10,775 bases of DNA, taken from positions 1-10,775 of the forward strand of contig JANWHL010000256.1 in the NCBI GenBank assembly GCA_025450405.1, written 5' to 3'. The stretch's first letter is position 1. Each line of letters begins with the position of its first letter. The notes under the pieces were generated by a model that was not told the DNA's origin, ran no database searches, and saw only the letters and a program-made list of their open reading frames with translations. The position numbers and the translations under genes are program-made. Shown in pieces: positions 1-6,259 of this stretch. This DNA is from Ktedonobacterales bacterium. Lineage in GTDB: Bacteria > Chloroflexota > Ktedonobacteria > Ktedonobacterales > JADMIN01.

Positions 1-71
1 AGTTTTGCGGCAAGGAGGCGCCCTGAAGGACGCGGCGAATCCGCTGGGCACGGGGGCAGGTGGGGCGTGGG

Positions 72-105
72 GGACCAAGCCCGGTACGAGGAGGACCAAG
101 CCCGG
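72..105. repeat. 21-bp tandem duplication
   Basis: The 13-mer ggaccaagcccgg occurs at 72-84 and again at 93-105, a period of 21 bp, and the intervening bases (tacgagga / cacgaggg) also match closely. Because the period is a multiple of three, the repeat would be in frame if this were the tail of a coding region, but no recognisable protein is seen. Confidence 0.6.
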
Positions 106-214
106 CACGAGGGGCGAAGCGATGTAGGCGGGTGCGGCGGATTATCTCGGCGGCGCCCAGCGGCGAGCATGGCGGCCAAGGGCGGGCGGATCGTGGGGGC
201 GAGGCTGCGGAATT

Positions 215-530
215 GAAGTTCCGCGGGTAATCCTGAGCTTCGATGGTGGCGTGGGGGCGGCGGGCTCTTTTCGAGGGAAGCCCCATGACGGCGCGCCGTC
301 AGCGATGGGAGTGAAAATCGCGGCGGGACGGGCAGCGGCGCCTCGACCACAGGGTTATTTACGGGAGAATCCTGGCTGGCGAGGAGGCAATGGCTGGGGG
401 CGGCCCGGCGGCACAACTATTGGGCGACTTTCGAGGGAATCCTGAGCTTCGGCGGCTTGTGGGGGCGGCGGACGAGTGGAGTTGGGGAGAGACCGCGGCT
501 CAACCGTGGGACTATATTCGAGGGAAACAG
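215..530. repeat. Degenerate intergenic repeat family (about five copies)
   Basis: Five short related motifs of the form tttcgagggaatcc lie near 215-233, 266-282, 356-372, 427-442 and 511-530, with irregular spacing of about 50 to 90 nt. Two copies are much longer. aatcctgagcttcg is identical at 229-242 and 438-451, and each is followed 7-8 nt later by an identical gtgggggcggcgg (251-263 and 459-471). This makes an approximately 45-nt repeat with its copies 209 nt apart. The third copy (356-372) keeps gaatcctg and a looser ctgggggcggc. No function is known to me. The pattern looks like a decayed intergenic repeat family rather than a CRISPR array, since neither repeat length nor spacing is regular. 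Confidence 0.55.
286..301. other. Perfect 16-bp palindrome
   Basis: tgacggcgcgccgtca reads the same on both strands. It lies inside the repeat region and could be a protein-binding site, a small cruciform, or chance in very GC-rich DNA. No adjacent promoter was found to make it an operator. Confidence 0.4.
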
Positions 531-672
531 ACGCCCCTCAGCGCCGCCGGGGACGATGGCGAGTGTGTGGCCCAAGCGGAGCCGGTATGCGATTCACGCT
601 TGGGGTGGGGTACCGAGTGCGCGGCGCGAGCACACAGTGCGCTGCCAGGCAGCGATCGTAACCACACGCGTC

Positions 673-720
673 GGGACCCCCTGAGCGCGAGGCCCATGGC
701 CAGATCGCTCGAGGGGTCCC
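673..720. terminator. Long stem-loop downstream of the S53 peptidase
   Basis: gggacccc (673-680) pairs perfectly with ggggtccc (713-720). After a mismatch and a G-U pair the stem continues with gagcg/cgctc, and the loop contains a further small hairpin (ggcc cat ggcc). It starts 46 nt past the peptidase stop codon, where a terminator or 3' end-stabilising structure is expected. No T-run follows on the minus strand, so it does not meet the classical intrinsic terminator pattern; an RNA-stabilising hairpin is an equal possibility. Confidence 0.4.
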
Positions 721-765
721 GTGTGCGGCTCGAGCGGCGGAATGCCGCCCTACGAGCACGCGACG

Positions 766-2838
766 CTACCGGCCAAGTGCCCGCACCAAACCAGTGATCC
801 GCGGCGAACCAATGCCCGTCGCGATGTCATAGTTTGGCGTCGTCGGGTAGAAGCCGTTGTTGTTCACCGTCGAGTTGGCGCCGGTGATGTCGTGGAAGTA
901 GTTGCCATACGGGTTGCTATAGTGGTTGAACAGACGGTAGAGGCCCCAGTTCACGAAGCCAGTCCGGTTGCCAGTGCGGCTCGCCACCAGGTCGATCAGG
1001 CCGGACCAGAATGGTGCCGCCAGGCTGGTGCCACCGATGCCAAACCAGCCGGGGAACGACGCGCACGAGCTGTTGGTAGCCGGGTTGCCCGTGCAGTACT
1101 CAGCGTACGGGGTGAACTCGTCCGCGTTGGCCGAAACGTCTGGCGTCTCGCGACAGCTGACGCCCGTGGCCTGCGAGCAGTAGCCACCCGATTGGCTGAA
1201 TGACGAGACGACGCCATTACCCGCCTGGTAGGCGGGCATGCCCCACACATGGCTCACCGCACCACCGCCAGCGCCGAAGAACTCGCAGAAGAACAGCGTC
1301 TCGCTGTTCGCATCGGAGCACAGGTCCTGAACGTTCCACACGGTCTCACCCGAGCTCGGGTAGGCCGGGTGCGCGTTGGTGCCCGGATCCCAGAGACCAA
1401 AGGACGTGCCGCCCACGCCGACCACATATGGCTGGGAGGTCGGATCGCCGGCCATCGCGCCGGGGAAGCCGCTGCCGCGGAGGCAGCCGAAGGCGCCGGT
1501 GTCGCCGGCGGCTGAGAACATCGACTGGCCCTGAATGGCCATCTGGAGGAAGGACTGCTGCTCGGCGTAGATGATGCCGAGTCCGGCATCGCCTTCGCAC
1601 AGCCCCCAGCTCGAGCTGATCGCGTCGACGTTGTTGTCGCTGGCGATCCGCGCGTACTCATCAAGCAGGCCAATACCCAGGTCGTCGTTCGGAGCATTGT
1701 AGACGAACAGATGGCTTACGGCCGGTGCGATGGCAATTTGCGTCTCGACGTCGGCCTCGACTTCGATGTCGCCACTGTAGTCGGGCGTGCAGGGGTTGCC
1801 AAAGCAGGTCAGGCCGGCGTTCGGCGTGACCGGACCGCCGTCAATATTGACATCCGTGATCCACACATTCTCCGCTGACCCGAAGAACGTGTGTTCGTAC
1901 TGTTGAATGTCAGCCAGCGTGTAGCCAGAAAGCTCGAAAACCGCGAGGTTGGTGTGGCCGCCGCGGCCGGAGGGTCCAAGGGCATAGAGGCCATCGGCGG
2001 AGTAGATGCTGCGCAGCTGCGATGGCACCAGGCCACTGCCGCCGGGGCCGGCGCCGTAGTGCGGGACCGGCTTGCCGGCCGCCTGCGCGCCCTGTTTGGC
2101 CGTGATGTAGTTGGAGTGCGCGTGGACATAATTGGTCAGGCCCGAGATGCCGGCCACATTGGAGGCCAGACTGGCGGGCACCTGGGCGGCGGAGGTGTTG
2201 GCGAAGACGATCGAGTTCTTCGTCGTGTGATTCGCCTGCGTCCGGGCCACGCTATAGTCGCTGATGGAGGTGTGGAAGGCGCGCTCTACCTGGGCGGTTG
2301 TGCCCGTGGCACGGATGGCGAACATGTTCTGGGATGGCGCCAGGGAGAGGCCACTGCTCGCCAGGAACTTGCGCGCCGCGTTGGCCGCGGCCGGATTGGG
2401 GCCGAAGTGCTGGGCGAAGTAGGTCTCATGGGACTGCGTGAGGAAGTGCTGGTAGAGACAGCTCGAGGGATTGTTGAGGGCGTCGGCCAGCCGCATGAGG
2501 CCAGCTTCATCGCGCGAGCGCAGGACGATGTTCACGGTCATGCTCGAGCCGGCCGCGTGTTGCCCTATCACGTGCGCGTGGCTGGCTTTGTCGGGGGCGC
2601 CGATACTGTTCGGCAGGGCGGCGGTGCCGCCGATTGCCGGCAAGGCCGGAGGGTTAGCGATACCCGCTGGCAGCGTGGCAGCGCCGCCGCATGCGGAGGC
2701 GTGCGCGTTCGCGTTGAAACTGCGCACCGCCAGACCGCTGGCCGCCAACACCGCGATGAGTCCGAAGGCGACGGCACCGTAGACCGCACGCCGACGTCCC
2801 AGCGATGAGACGACCCTGCCTGTCAGATTCCGTGGCAC
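766..2838 (-). CDS. Secreted S53 (sedolisin/kumamolisin-type) pro-peptidase
   Basis: A 690-residue precursor of a serine-carboxyl endopeptidase that should act outside the cell, in this family usually at acidic pH. Basic residues (about 8-17) precede a hydrophobic segment (about 18-38), then AHA at 45-47, a likely signal peptidase site. A pro-kumamolisin activation domain spans roughly 90-240, with the typical YQHFLT...HFGP pattern and later ...QVERAFHTSISDY. The catalytic domain runs from about 265 to the end. Glu359 and Asp363 form the ExxxD motif, Asp446 in SAAGDTG is the oxyanion residue, and Ser605 in GGTSLAAP is the nucleophile, so all key residues are present. ISSSWG (407-412) is also typical. 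DIT (650-652) and NYDIATGIGSP (669-679) match the C-terminal calcium site. Twelve cysteines suggest disulfides. The GTG start at 2838 is chosen because GAGGAGG lies 5 nt upstream and the signal peptide follows directly; an upstream extension to 3096 looks non-coding. The gene appears monocistronic. Confidence 0.93.
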   Translation of the reverse strand: MPRNLTGRVVSSLGRRRAVYGAVAFGLIAVLAASGLAVRSFNANAHASACGGAATLPAGIANPPALPAIGGTAALPNSIGAPDKASHAHVIGQHAAGSSMTVNIVLRSRDEAGLMRLADALNNPSSCLYQHFLTQSHETYFAQHFGPNPAAANAARKFLASSGLSLAPSQNMFAIRATGTTAQVERAFHTSISDYSVARTQANHTTKNSIVFANTSAAQVPASLASNVAGISGLTNYVHAHSNYITAKQGAQAAGKPVPHYGAGPGGSGLVPSQLRSIYSADGLYALGPSGRGGHTNLAVFELSGYTLADIQQYEHTFFGSAENVWITDVNIDGGPVTPNAGLTCFGNPCTPDYSGDIEVEADVETQIAIAPAVSHLFVYNAPNDDLGIGLLDEYARIASDNNVDAISSSWGLCEGDAGLGIIYAEQQSFLQMAIQGQSMFSAAGDTGAFGCLRGSGFPGAMAGDPTSQPYVVGVGGTSFGLWDPGTNAHPAYPSSGETVWNVQDLCSDANSETLFFCEFFGAGGGAVSHVWGMPAYQAGNGVVSSFSQSGGYCSQATGVSCRETPDVSANADEFTPYAEYCTGNPATNSSCASFPGWFGIGGTSLAAPFWSGLIDLVASRTGNRTGFVNWGLYRLFNHYSNPYGNYFHDITGANSTVNNNGFYPTTPNYDIATGIGSPRITGLVRALGR

Positions 2839-2843
2839 AAGTG

Positions 2844-2850
2844 CCTCCTC
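2844..2850 (-). promoter_or_regulatory. Ribosome binding site setting the peptidase GTG start
   Basis: GAGGAGG on the minus strand, 5 nt before the GTG at 2838-2836. It decides for this start over the in-frame start at 3096, which lies 258 nt further upstream. Confidence 0.8.
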
Positions 2851-3198
2851 AGTGGCTATTGCCGGTGTGCGCCATCGCACCCGGCCCAATGACCGACGAT
2901 GACCAAGGTGGCGAGCCATGCGCAACCCGCCCATGAGGCTCGTCCACCGTGCGGAGCCCGCTGCTCTCTCAATTCGCGCCCATCGGCGTGGAAACCCTCG
3001 GTGATGTGGCCCGTGCGCGAGCCGGTCGTGGGGTTCCACCTGGCACCAAGGCGTGGGCGCTGCCGCACCGCCTCCTTCCCACCGAGGACCGAGCACTGTG
3101 TTGTGCGCCGCTCGTGCCGCGCTTCGGCCCCAGATAGTTCAGGCGGCCAGTGGCCCGGTTGGCTCACGAGAGAGCTTGCTCCGCGTCATCGCGCTCGA

Positions 3199-3224
3199 CA
3201 GGACCGCGCGCACGCACGGTCCTG
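3199..3224 (-). terminator. Stem-loop after the LssY-domain gene
   Basis: caggaccg (3199-3206) and cggtcctg (3217-3224) are perfectly complementary, giving an 8-bp stem around a 10-nt loop, about 60 nt past the stop codon of the LssY-domain gene. No T-run follows, so termination is only a possibility. Confidence 0.35.
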
Positions 3225-3282
3225 GGAGGCGCTCCCTCCCTGCCTGATATAACGTACGGTGCGGCAATAGTAACGGAGCACA

Positions 3283-4164
3283 TTACCCGCGCGTGAGCGG
3301 CTCGCGGCCGCGCCGCGGCAGCAGTGGACGAATGATCCATCCCACCGCGCGGCCAAGTAAACCACCAGCTGGGCTGCGCACCGCCAGCGCGCCTGGTCCA
3401 ACGGGGACATCGGCCAGAACCAGCACGGCTACCTGGCCATCAGTGTAGTAGGAGTCACCCGTCCCATTGATCTGGCGCGTTGGCGTACCGAATCCCGGTC
3501 GCGACGCGGAGTCGATCACCCAGCCGGTCTCGGTCAACTCGCGCACGATCAGGTCGCGCTCAGCATCCACATCCGGTGCGATCTGGTGGGTTGGCAGGTG
3601 GTTGGTAGCGGCCAGCACGACCTTGATGTCCCTGGTGGCCCCACCGATCCAGATTTGGCGGCGGTCGCGGTCGGTGGCGGTCCGGCCGGTATCCCAGAGT
3701 CGAATATGGTCGCGCTCGCGCACGTTCCGCCCCGGTCGCTCGAAGGCGAGATCCTCTTTGCGCCCGTACAGGAAAAGATTGCTCACGGGAGCGCTGGAAT
3801 ACTTGCGCCCGAGCACCGCGTCCACGCTGATGCGGACCGATGTGACAAAGTCGATTTCGTCGGCGCGGTACCATCCCGCTGACACAAAGGCCGCCGCGAT
3901 TTGATTGGCCGTCCCCACCATTTCCACGTTCAGTGGATCGCCCGCCCGGCCCTTGCGGCTGAAGCTGGTGAGCGGAAATCCGGTGGTGGGAATGTCGCGC
4001 GAGGCGTGACGTCCGGCACGCGTTTCGTGGCGCAGGTGACGCAGGGCCATCAGGACCCGGACGAGCAGCGCAAGCACCACTACAAACGCCACCGCCAGAC
4101 CCACCAGGATGTACTCGCGCGCGTCCAGAACCGCACGCCACACATCTGCCCAACTCACTGGCAT
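3283..4164 (-). CDS. Single-pass membrane protein with LssY C-terminal domain
   Basis: A 293-residue protein. Residues about 17-41 form one strongly hydrophobic membrane segment (EYILVGLAVAFVVVLALLVRVL), followed by a basic stretch (RHLRHETRAGRH) that suggests a cytoplasmic side by the positive-inside rule. From about 62 to 250 the sequence matches my recollection of the LssY C-terminal domain family (Pfam LssY_C): GDPLNVEMVGT (75-85), VSNLFLYGRKEDLAFE (127-142), RDHIRLW (151-157) and HQIAPDVDAERD (193-204). LssY was named from a Legionella type I secretion locus, but the biochemical role of the domain is not established, and no secretion genes lie nearby. Many relatives carry the domain behind several membrane segments or a PAP2 phosphatase; here there is one anchor only. 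The ATG at 4164 has GAGGAG 8 nt upstream. The open frame continues far upstream (to 5613), but that part is antisense to the Mur ligase and is not coding. Confidence 0.85.
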   Translation of the reverse strand: MPVSWADVWRAVLDAREYILVGLAVAFVVVLALLVRVLMALRHLRHETRAGRHASRDIPTTGFPLTSFSRKGRAGDPLNVEMVGTANQIAAAFVSAGWYRADEIDFVTSVRISVDAVLGRKYSSAPVSNLFLYGRKEDLAFERPGRNVRERDHIRLWDTGRTATDRDRRQIWIGGATRDIKVVLAATNHLPTHQIAPDVDAERDLIVRELTETGWVIDSASRPGFGTPTRQINGTGDSYYTDGQVAVLVLADVPVGPGALAVRSPAGGLLGRAVGWIIRPLLPRRGREPLTRG

Positions 4165-4182
4165 TGCGATCGCTCCTCGCGC

Positions 4183-4202
4183 GCCCGGTCGTGCCCGGTC
4201 GT
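4183..4202. repeat. Two tandem copies of a 10-bp unit in the leader
   Basis: gcccggtcgt is repeated twice without a gap in the presumed 5' leader of the LssY-domain gene, just upstream of its ribosome binding site. It may be simple slippage. Confidence 0.5.
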
Positions 4203-4248
4203 GATCCATGGGGCCGGCTCGGTGCACCGCATCCCCAGCCTGGCGGCA

Positions 4249-4277
4249 ATTGTACCAGGTCTCACTTGCGCCGTGAA
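4249..4277 (-). promoter_or_regulatory. Sigma-70-like promoter of the LssY-domain gene
   Basis: On the minus strand TTCACG (4277-4272) and TACAAT (4254-4249) are separated by exactly 17 nt. TGG before the -10 gives an extended -10 element. A transcript would begin near 4242 and have a leader of roughly 78 nt before the ATG at 4164. Confidence 0.6.
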
Positions 4278-4390
4278 GCACCCTGAGCGCGAGCGCGGCG
4301 CGCGCCCGCCACGCCCCACACCGGACATGACGGAGTCGTGACCGTCGCGCTCTTTTGGCTCGCCAATCTGGGAGGATGTGACTGGGGGCA

Positions 4391-4419
4391 CGGACAACTC
4401 GGGGTCGGTGGTGTAGTAT
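4391..4419 (+). promoter_or_regulatory. Possible promoter of the Mur ligase gene
   Basis: CGGACA (4391-4396) and TAGTAT (4414-4419) are 17 nt apart, each matching four of six consensus bases. The position is suitable for transcription of the gene starting at 4492, but the match is weak. Confidence 0.3.
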
Positions 4420-4491
4420 GGCGGAGGAATGTCGGTGCGACCCACGGGGCCGGCTTCCGCGGATCCGTGGATTTGGAGCTGGAGGCGGAGG

Positions 4492-6003
4492 ATGGCGACC
4501 AACGCGGCGCACGCGGCGCAGCCGATGAACGAGCAGGTGGCCGAGCTCACGCGGCGCTTTCCCAGTGGCCTCGCCGGCCGGCGGATCCACGCGGTGGGCG
4601 CGGGCGGCATTGGCATCTCCGCGGTCATGCAACTGGTGCGGGCACGTGGCGCGAGCGTATCGGGCTGTGATATGGCCGAGTCCAGCATGTGGCGCTACCT
4701 CGCCAGCCAGGGTTTCTCGCTGGTGCGCGGCCATAGTCCCTCCCACCTCGAGGATGCTGAAGGGCCTATGGACCTTGTCGTGAACGCGCCCGCCGTGGCG
4801 TACCTCAATCCCGATCAGCCCGAGCTGGTCGTTGCCCGAGAACGTGGCATCCCCGTTGTGGATTGGCAGGCGTTGCTGGGGTATCTCATGTCCGGGACAA
4901 CTGGCGTCTCGGTCGCTGGGGTTCATGGCAAAGGATCGACCACCGCGCTGCTTGGCGCGCTCGCGATCGCCGGCGATCTGGATCCCACCATCGAGGTGGG
5001 CGCGGTGGTGCCGAGCTGGGGAACCAATGTGCGGGCGGGGAACGGGCCGTACTTCATCAATGAGGCCGACGAGTGGAACCACAACTTCCTGCATTACCAC
5101 CCCCGGCTGGTCGTGCTCACCGCGCTCGAGTATGACCATCCTGAATACTTTGGCTCCTATGACGAGATTCGCGACGCCTTTCTTGGCTTTCTCCACGGGA
5201 TGGACGTGCGGCCCGGTCCGGGGCTTCCGCCGACACTCATCCTCAACGCCGACAACGCCGGGTGCCGCGATCTTCGCGCGCGCCTGGGCGCCGACTGGCC
5301 GGGCGAGGTGCGCACGTTCGCGCTGGATGATCCGGAGGCCGACGGGCGAGCCACGGACATCGTGGTCGCCGGGGACACCAGCTTCCGCCTGACGCTGCGC
5401 GGCCGCGACCTGGGCGGAATCACCCTCCACACGCCAGGGGAGCACAATATCGCCAATGCCGTGGCGGCCGCGGTCGCCGCCGAGGCGCTTGGCGTTCCCA
5501 CCGAGGTGATCGCTCCGACCCTCACGACATTCCCTGGCCTGCGCCGCCGCTTCGAGATCACGGAGGGCGCTCACGGCGTCACCTTCGTGGACGACTATGC
5601 CCATCATCCCCACGCCGTGGCGCTCACCCTCGCGACAGCACGCCGGCGCTTTCCCGGCCGGCGCCTGGTCGCGGTTTTCCAGCCTACCCTATTTACGCGG
5701 CTCCATCGGTTCCTCACTCCATTCAGTGAGGCGTTTGATGACGCGGATGAGGTGGTGATTGTCGAAATACAGTCGTCGCGTGAGCACGACACGGGGTTGG
5801 TCCACGGACGCGATCTCGTCCACGCGATTCAGCGACGTCCCGCGTACGCGGGGCGGGAGGCCAGCGTGCGCTATGGCGGCGACTTCGACGAGACCGTCGC
5901 CACGCTCCGGCCCATCCTGCGTGCTGGTGATGTGCTGGTGGTCACTGGGTCGGGCCCCGTCAACCGGATCATTCCGCCGCTGCGCGACAATCCGACCGCG
6001 TGA
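4492..6003 (+). CDS. murC: MurC-like Mur ligase (UDP-N-acetylmuramate-alanine ligase family)
   Basis: A 503-residue cytoplasmic ATP-dependent amide ligase with the three Mur ligase domains in order. The N-terminal Rossmann domain has GAGGIGIS (36-43). The central ATPase domain has P-loop GVHGKGSTT (143-151), EADEW (191-195) and EYDHPEYF (213-220). The C-terminal domain follows GEHNIAN (316-322) and has GLRRRFE (349-355) and DDYAHHP (367-373). MurC adds L-Ala to UDP-MurNAc in peptidoglycan synthesis. The layout, EADE and DDYxHHP are MurC/Mpl-like rather than MurD/E/F-like. Oddities: the P-loop reads GKGS where MurC normally has GKT or GKS followed by T, resembling folylpolyglutamate synthase instead, and no other cell-wall gene lies nearby. 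It could therefore be a paralogue acting on another UDP-sugar or peptide, such as an Mpl-like recycling ligase. The ATG at 4492 is chosen because GGAGG (4481-4485) sits 6 nt upstream and the Rossmann motif begins at a normal distance. Family assignment is firm; the exact substrate is not. Confidence 0.85.
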   Translation: MATNAAHAAQPMNEQVAELTRRFPSGLAGRRIHAVGAGGIGISAVMQLVRARGASVSGCDMAESSMWRYLASQGFSLVRGHSPSHLEDAEGPMDLVVNAPAVAYLNPDQPELVVARERGIPVVDWQALLGYLMSGTTGVSVAGVHGKGSTTALLGALAIAGDLDPTIEVGAVVPSWGTNVRAGNGPYFINEADEWNHNFLHYHPRLVVLTALEYDHPEYFGSYDEIRDAFLGFLHGMDVRPGPGLPPTLILNADNAGCRDLRARLGADWPGEVRTFALDDPEADGRATDIVVAGDTSFRLTLRGRDLGGITLHTPGEHNIANAVAAAVAAEALGVPTEVIAPTLTTFPGLRRRFEITEGAHGVTFVDDYAHHPHAVALTLATARRRFPGRRLVAVFQPTLFTRLHRFLTPFSEAFDDADEVVIVEIQSSREHDTGLVHGRDLVHAIQRRPAYAGREASVRYGGDFDETVATLRPILRAGDVLVVTGSGPVNRIIPPLRDNPTA

Positions 6004-6017
6004 TGAGTGCGGGGAGA

Positions 6018-6127
6018 ACGGAGGAATGAACCGCCGAGAACGCGGAGGGGCGGGAAGGGACGCGGAGAGAAACCACAGAGGACACAGAGAGAGGACAGGG
6101 AGGGGAGCCAGAGAGGAGCCACGAGGG
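6018..6127. repeat. GA-rich short tandem repeats of the CCACAGAGGACACAGAG type
   Basis: Between the convergent ligase and oxidoreductase genes the + strand shows imperfect units of about 9-12 nt: ccgccgaga, acgcggagg, gacgcggagaga, accacagag, gacacagag, agaggacag. Similar GA-rich intergenic repeats (ccacagaggacacagag and variants) are, to my knowledge, dispersed in many environmental bacterial genomes, including Chloroflexota. They often give spurious predicted proteins containing LCVLCG- or LRVLG-like strings, as the antisense frames do here. I see no coding sense in it; function is unknown. Confidence 0.6.
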
Positions 6128-6175
6128 GGGAGGCGCCGGGCGATGGGCCTGCCACTGAGACCCGCCACCGGACCA

Positions 6176-6192
6176 GGCGTCCACCGGACGCC
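6176..6192. terminator. Compact hairpin between convergent genes
   Basis: ggcgtcc (6176-6182) and ggacgcc (6186-6192) form a perfect 7-bp stem with a 3-nt loop, 172 nt after the ligase stop. No T-run follows on either strand, so a terminator role is only possible. Confidence 0.35.
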
Positions 6193-6214
6193 CCTACGGA
6201 GCTTCTGGCGGCGA

Positions 6215-6232
6215 AGGCCACGTATGTGGCCT
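6215..6232. terminator. Compact hairpin just after the oxidoreductase gene
   Basis: aggccac (6215-6221) and gtggcct (6226-6232) form a perfect 7-bp stem with a tetraloop, 27 nt beyond the stop codon of the minus-strand oxidoreductase gene. The position fits a terminator or 3' end hairpin, but there is no T-run. Confidence 0.35.
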
Positions 6233-6259
6233 GCCCAGAATCGCTCTGTTTCATCTGAG

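Larger units (their letters stand above)
1..765. other. Non-coding left flank with degenerate repeats
   Basis: No open frame in this stretch looks like a protein I recognise. Short frames exist on both strands, but they are rich in Arg, Gly and Ala as expected from chance frames in GC-rich DNA, and the longest (390-797, +) runs into the antisense of the peptidase gene. What the region does hold is listed separately: a 21-bp tandem duplication near 72-105, a degenerate family of motifs between 215 and 530, a 16-bp palindrome at 286-301, and a long stem-loop at 673-720. The + strand is strongly purine-rich. A truncated 3' end of a + strand gene entering from the left edge cannot be excluded: two frames are open from base 1, one to about 127 and one to about 216. 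Confidence 0.6.
2839..3282. other. Intergenic region upstream of the S53 peptidase
   Basis: No gene is supported in these 444 nt; the short frames seen are arginine-rich chance frames. The region must hold the promoter and leader of the peptidase gene on the minus strand, but I could not find a convincing -35/-10 pair. The part next to the LssY-domain gene (about 3243-3282) is clearly richer in A and T than its surroundings and contains gatataac. A stem-loop at 3199-3224 is listed separately. Confidence 0.5.
4165..4491. other. Divergent intergenic region
   Basis: These 327 nt separate the divergently transcribed LssY-domain and Mur ligase genes. They contain the minus-strand promoter at 4249-4277, a weaker plus-strand candidate at 4391-4419, and the 10-bp tandem duplication. 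An in-frame ATG at 4429 could extend the ligase by 21 residues, but its GGAGG sits only 1 nt away, too close to be used. No other gene is seen. Confidence 0.6.

Noticed and set aside
1..216. Open frames entering from the left edge as the tail of a plus-strand gene
   Set aside because: Two frames stay open (to about 127 and about 216), but neither gives a recognisable protein; too short to support either.
427..450. tRNA T-arm-like string ttcgagggaatcc
   Set aside because: No acceptor, D or anticodon stem could be paired around any copy.
215..530. CRISPR array
   Set aside because: Repeat copies differ in length and sequence, spacing is irregular (about 50-90 nt), and no cas gene is present.
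390..797. 135-codon plus-strand frame in the left flank
   Set aside because: Its sequence reflects the nucleotide repeats, it has no family resemblance, and it overlaps the 3' end of the peptidase gene.
2689..2700. Lipoprotein lipobox near Cys50 of the peptidase
   Set aside because: The residues before the Cys (HASA) lack the Leu-type residue at -3, and AHA at 45-47 is a normal signal peptidase I site.
1891..2808. 305-codon plus-strand frame
   Set aside because: It is antisense to the S53 peptidase, whose motifs are complete; a GC-rich third-position shadow.
4429..4491. Upstream ATG start for the Mur ligase
   Set aside because: Its GGAGG is only 1 nt from the ATG, while the ATG at 4492 has GGAGG at a 6-nt spacing and gives a normal family N-terminus.
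4165..5613. Long minus-strand extension of the LssY-domain frame to 776 codons
   Set aside because: It is antisense to the well-supported Mur ligase, is rich in Arg, His and Pro without family resemblance, and the GAGGAG-preceded ATG at 4164 gives a normal N-terminus.
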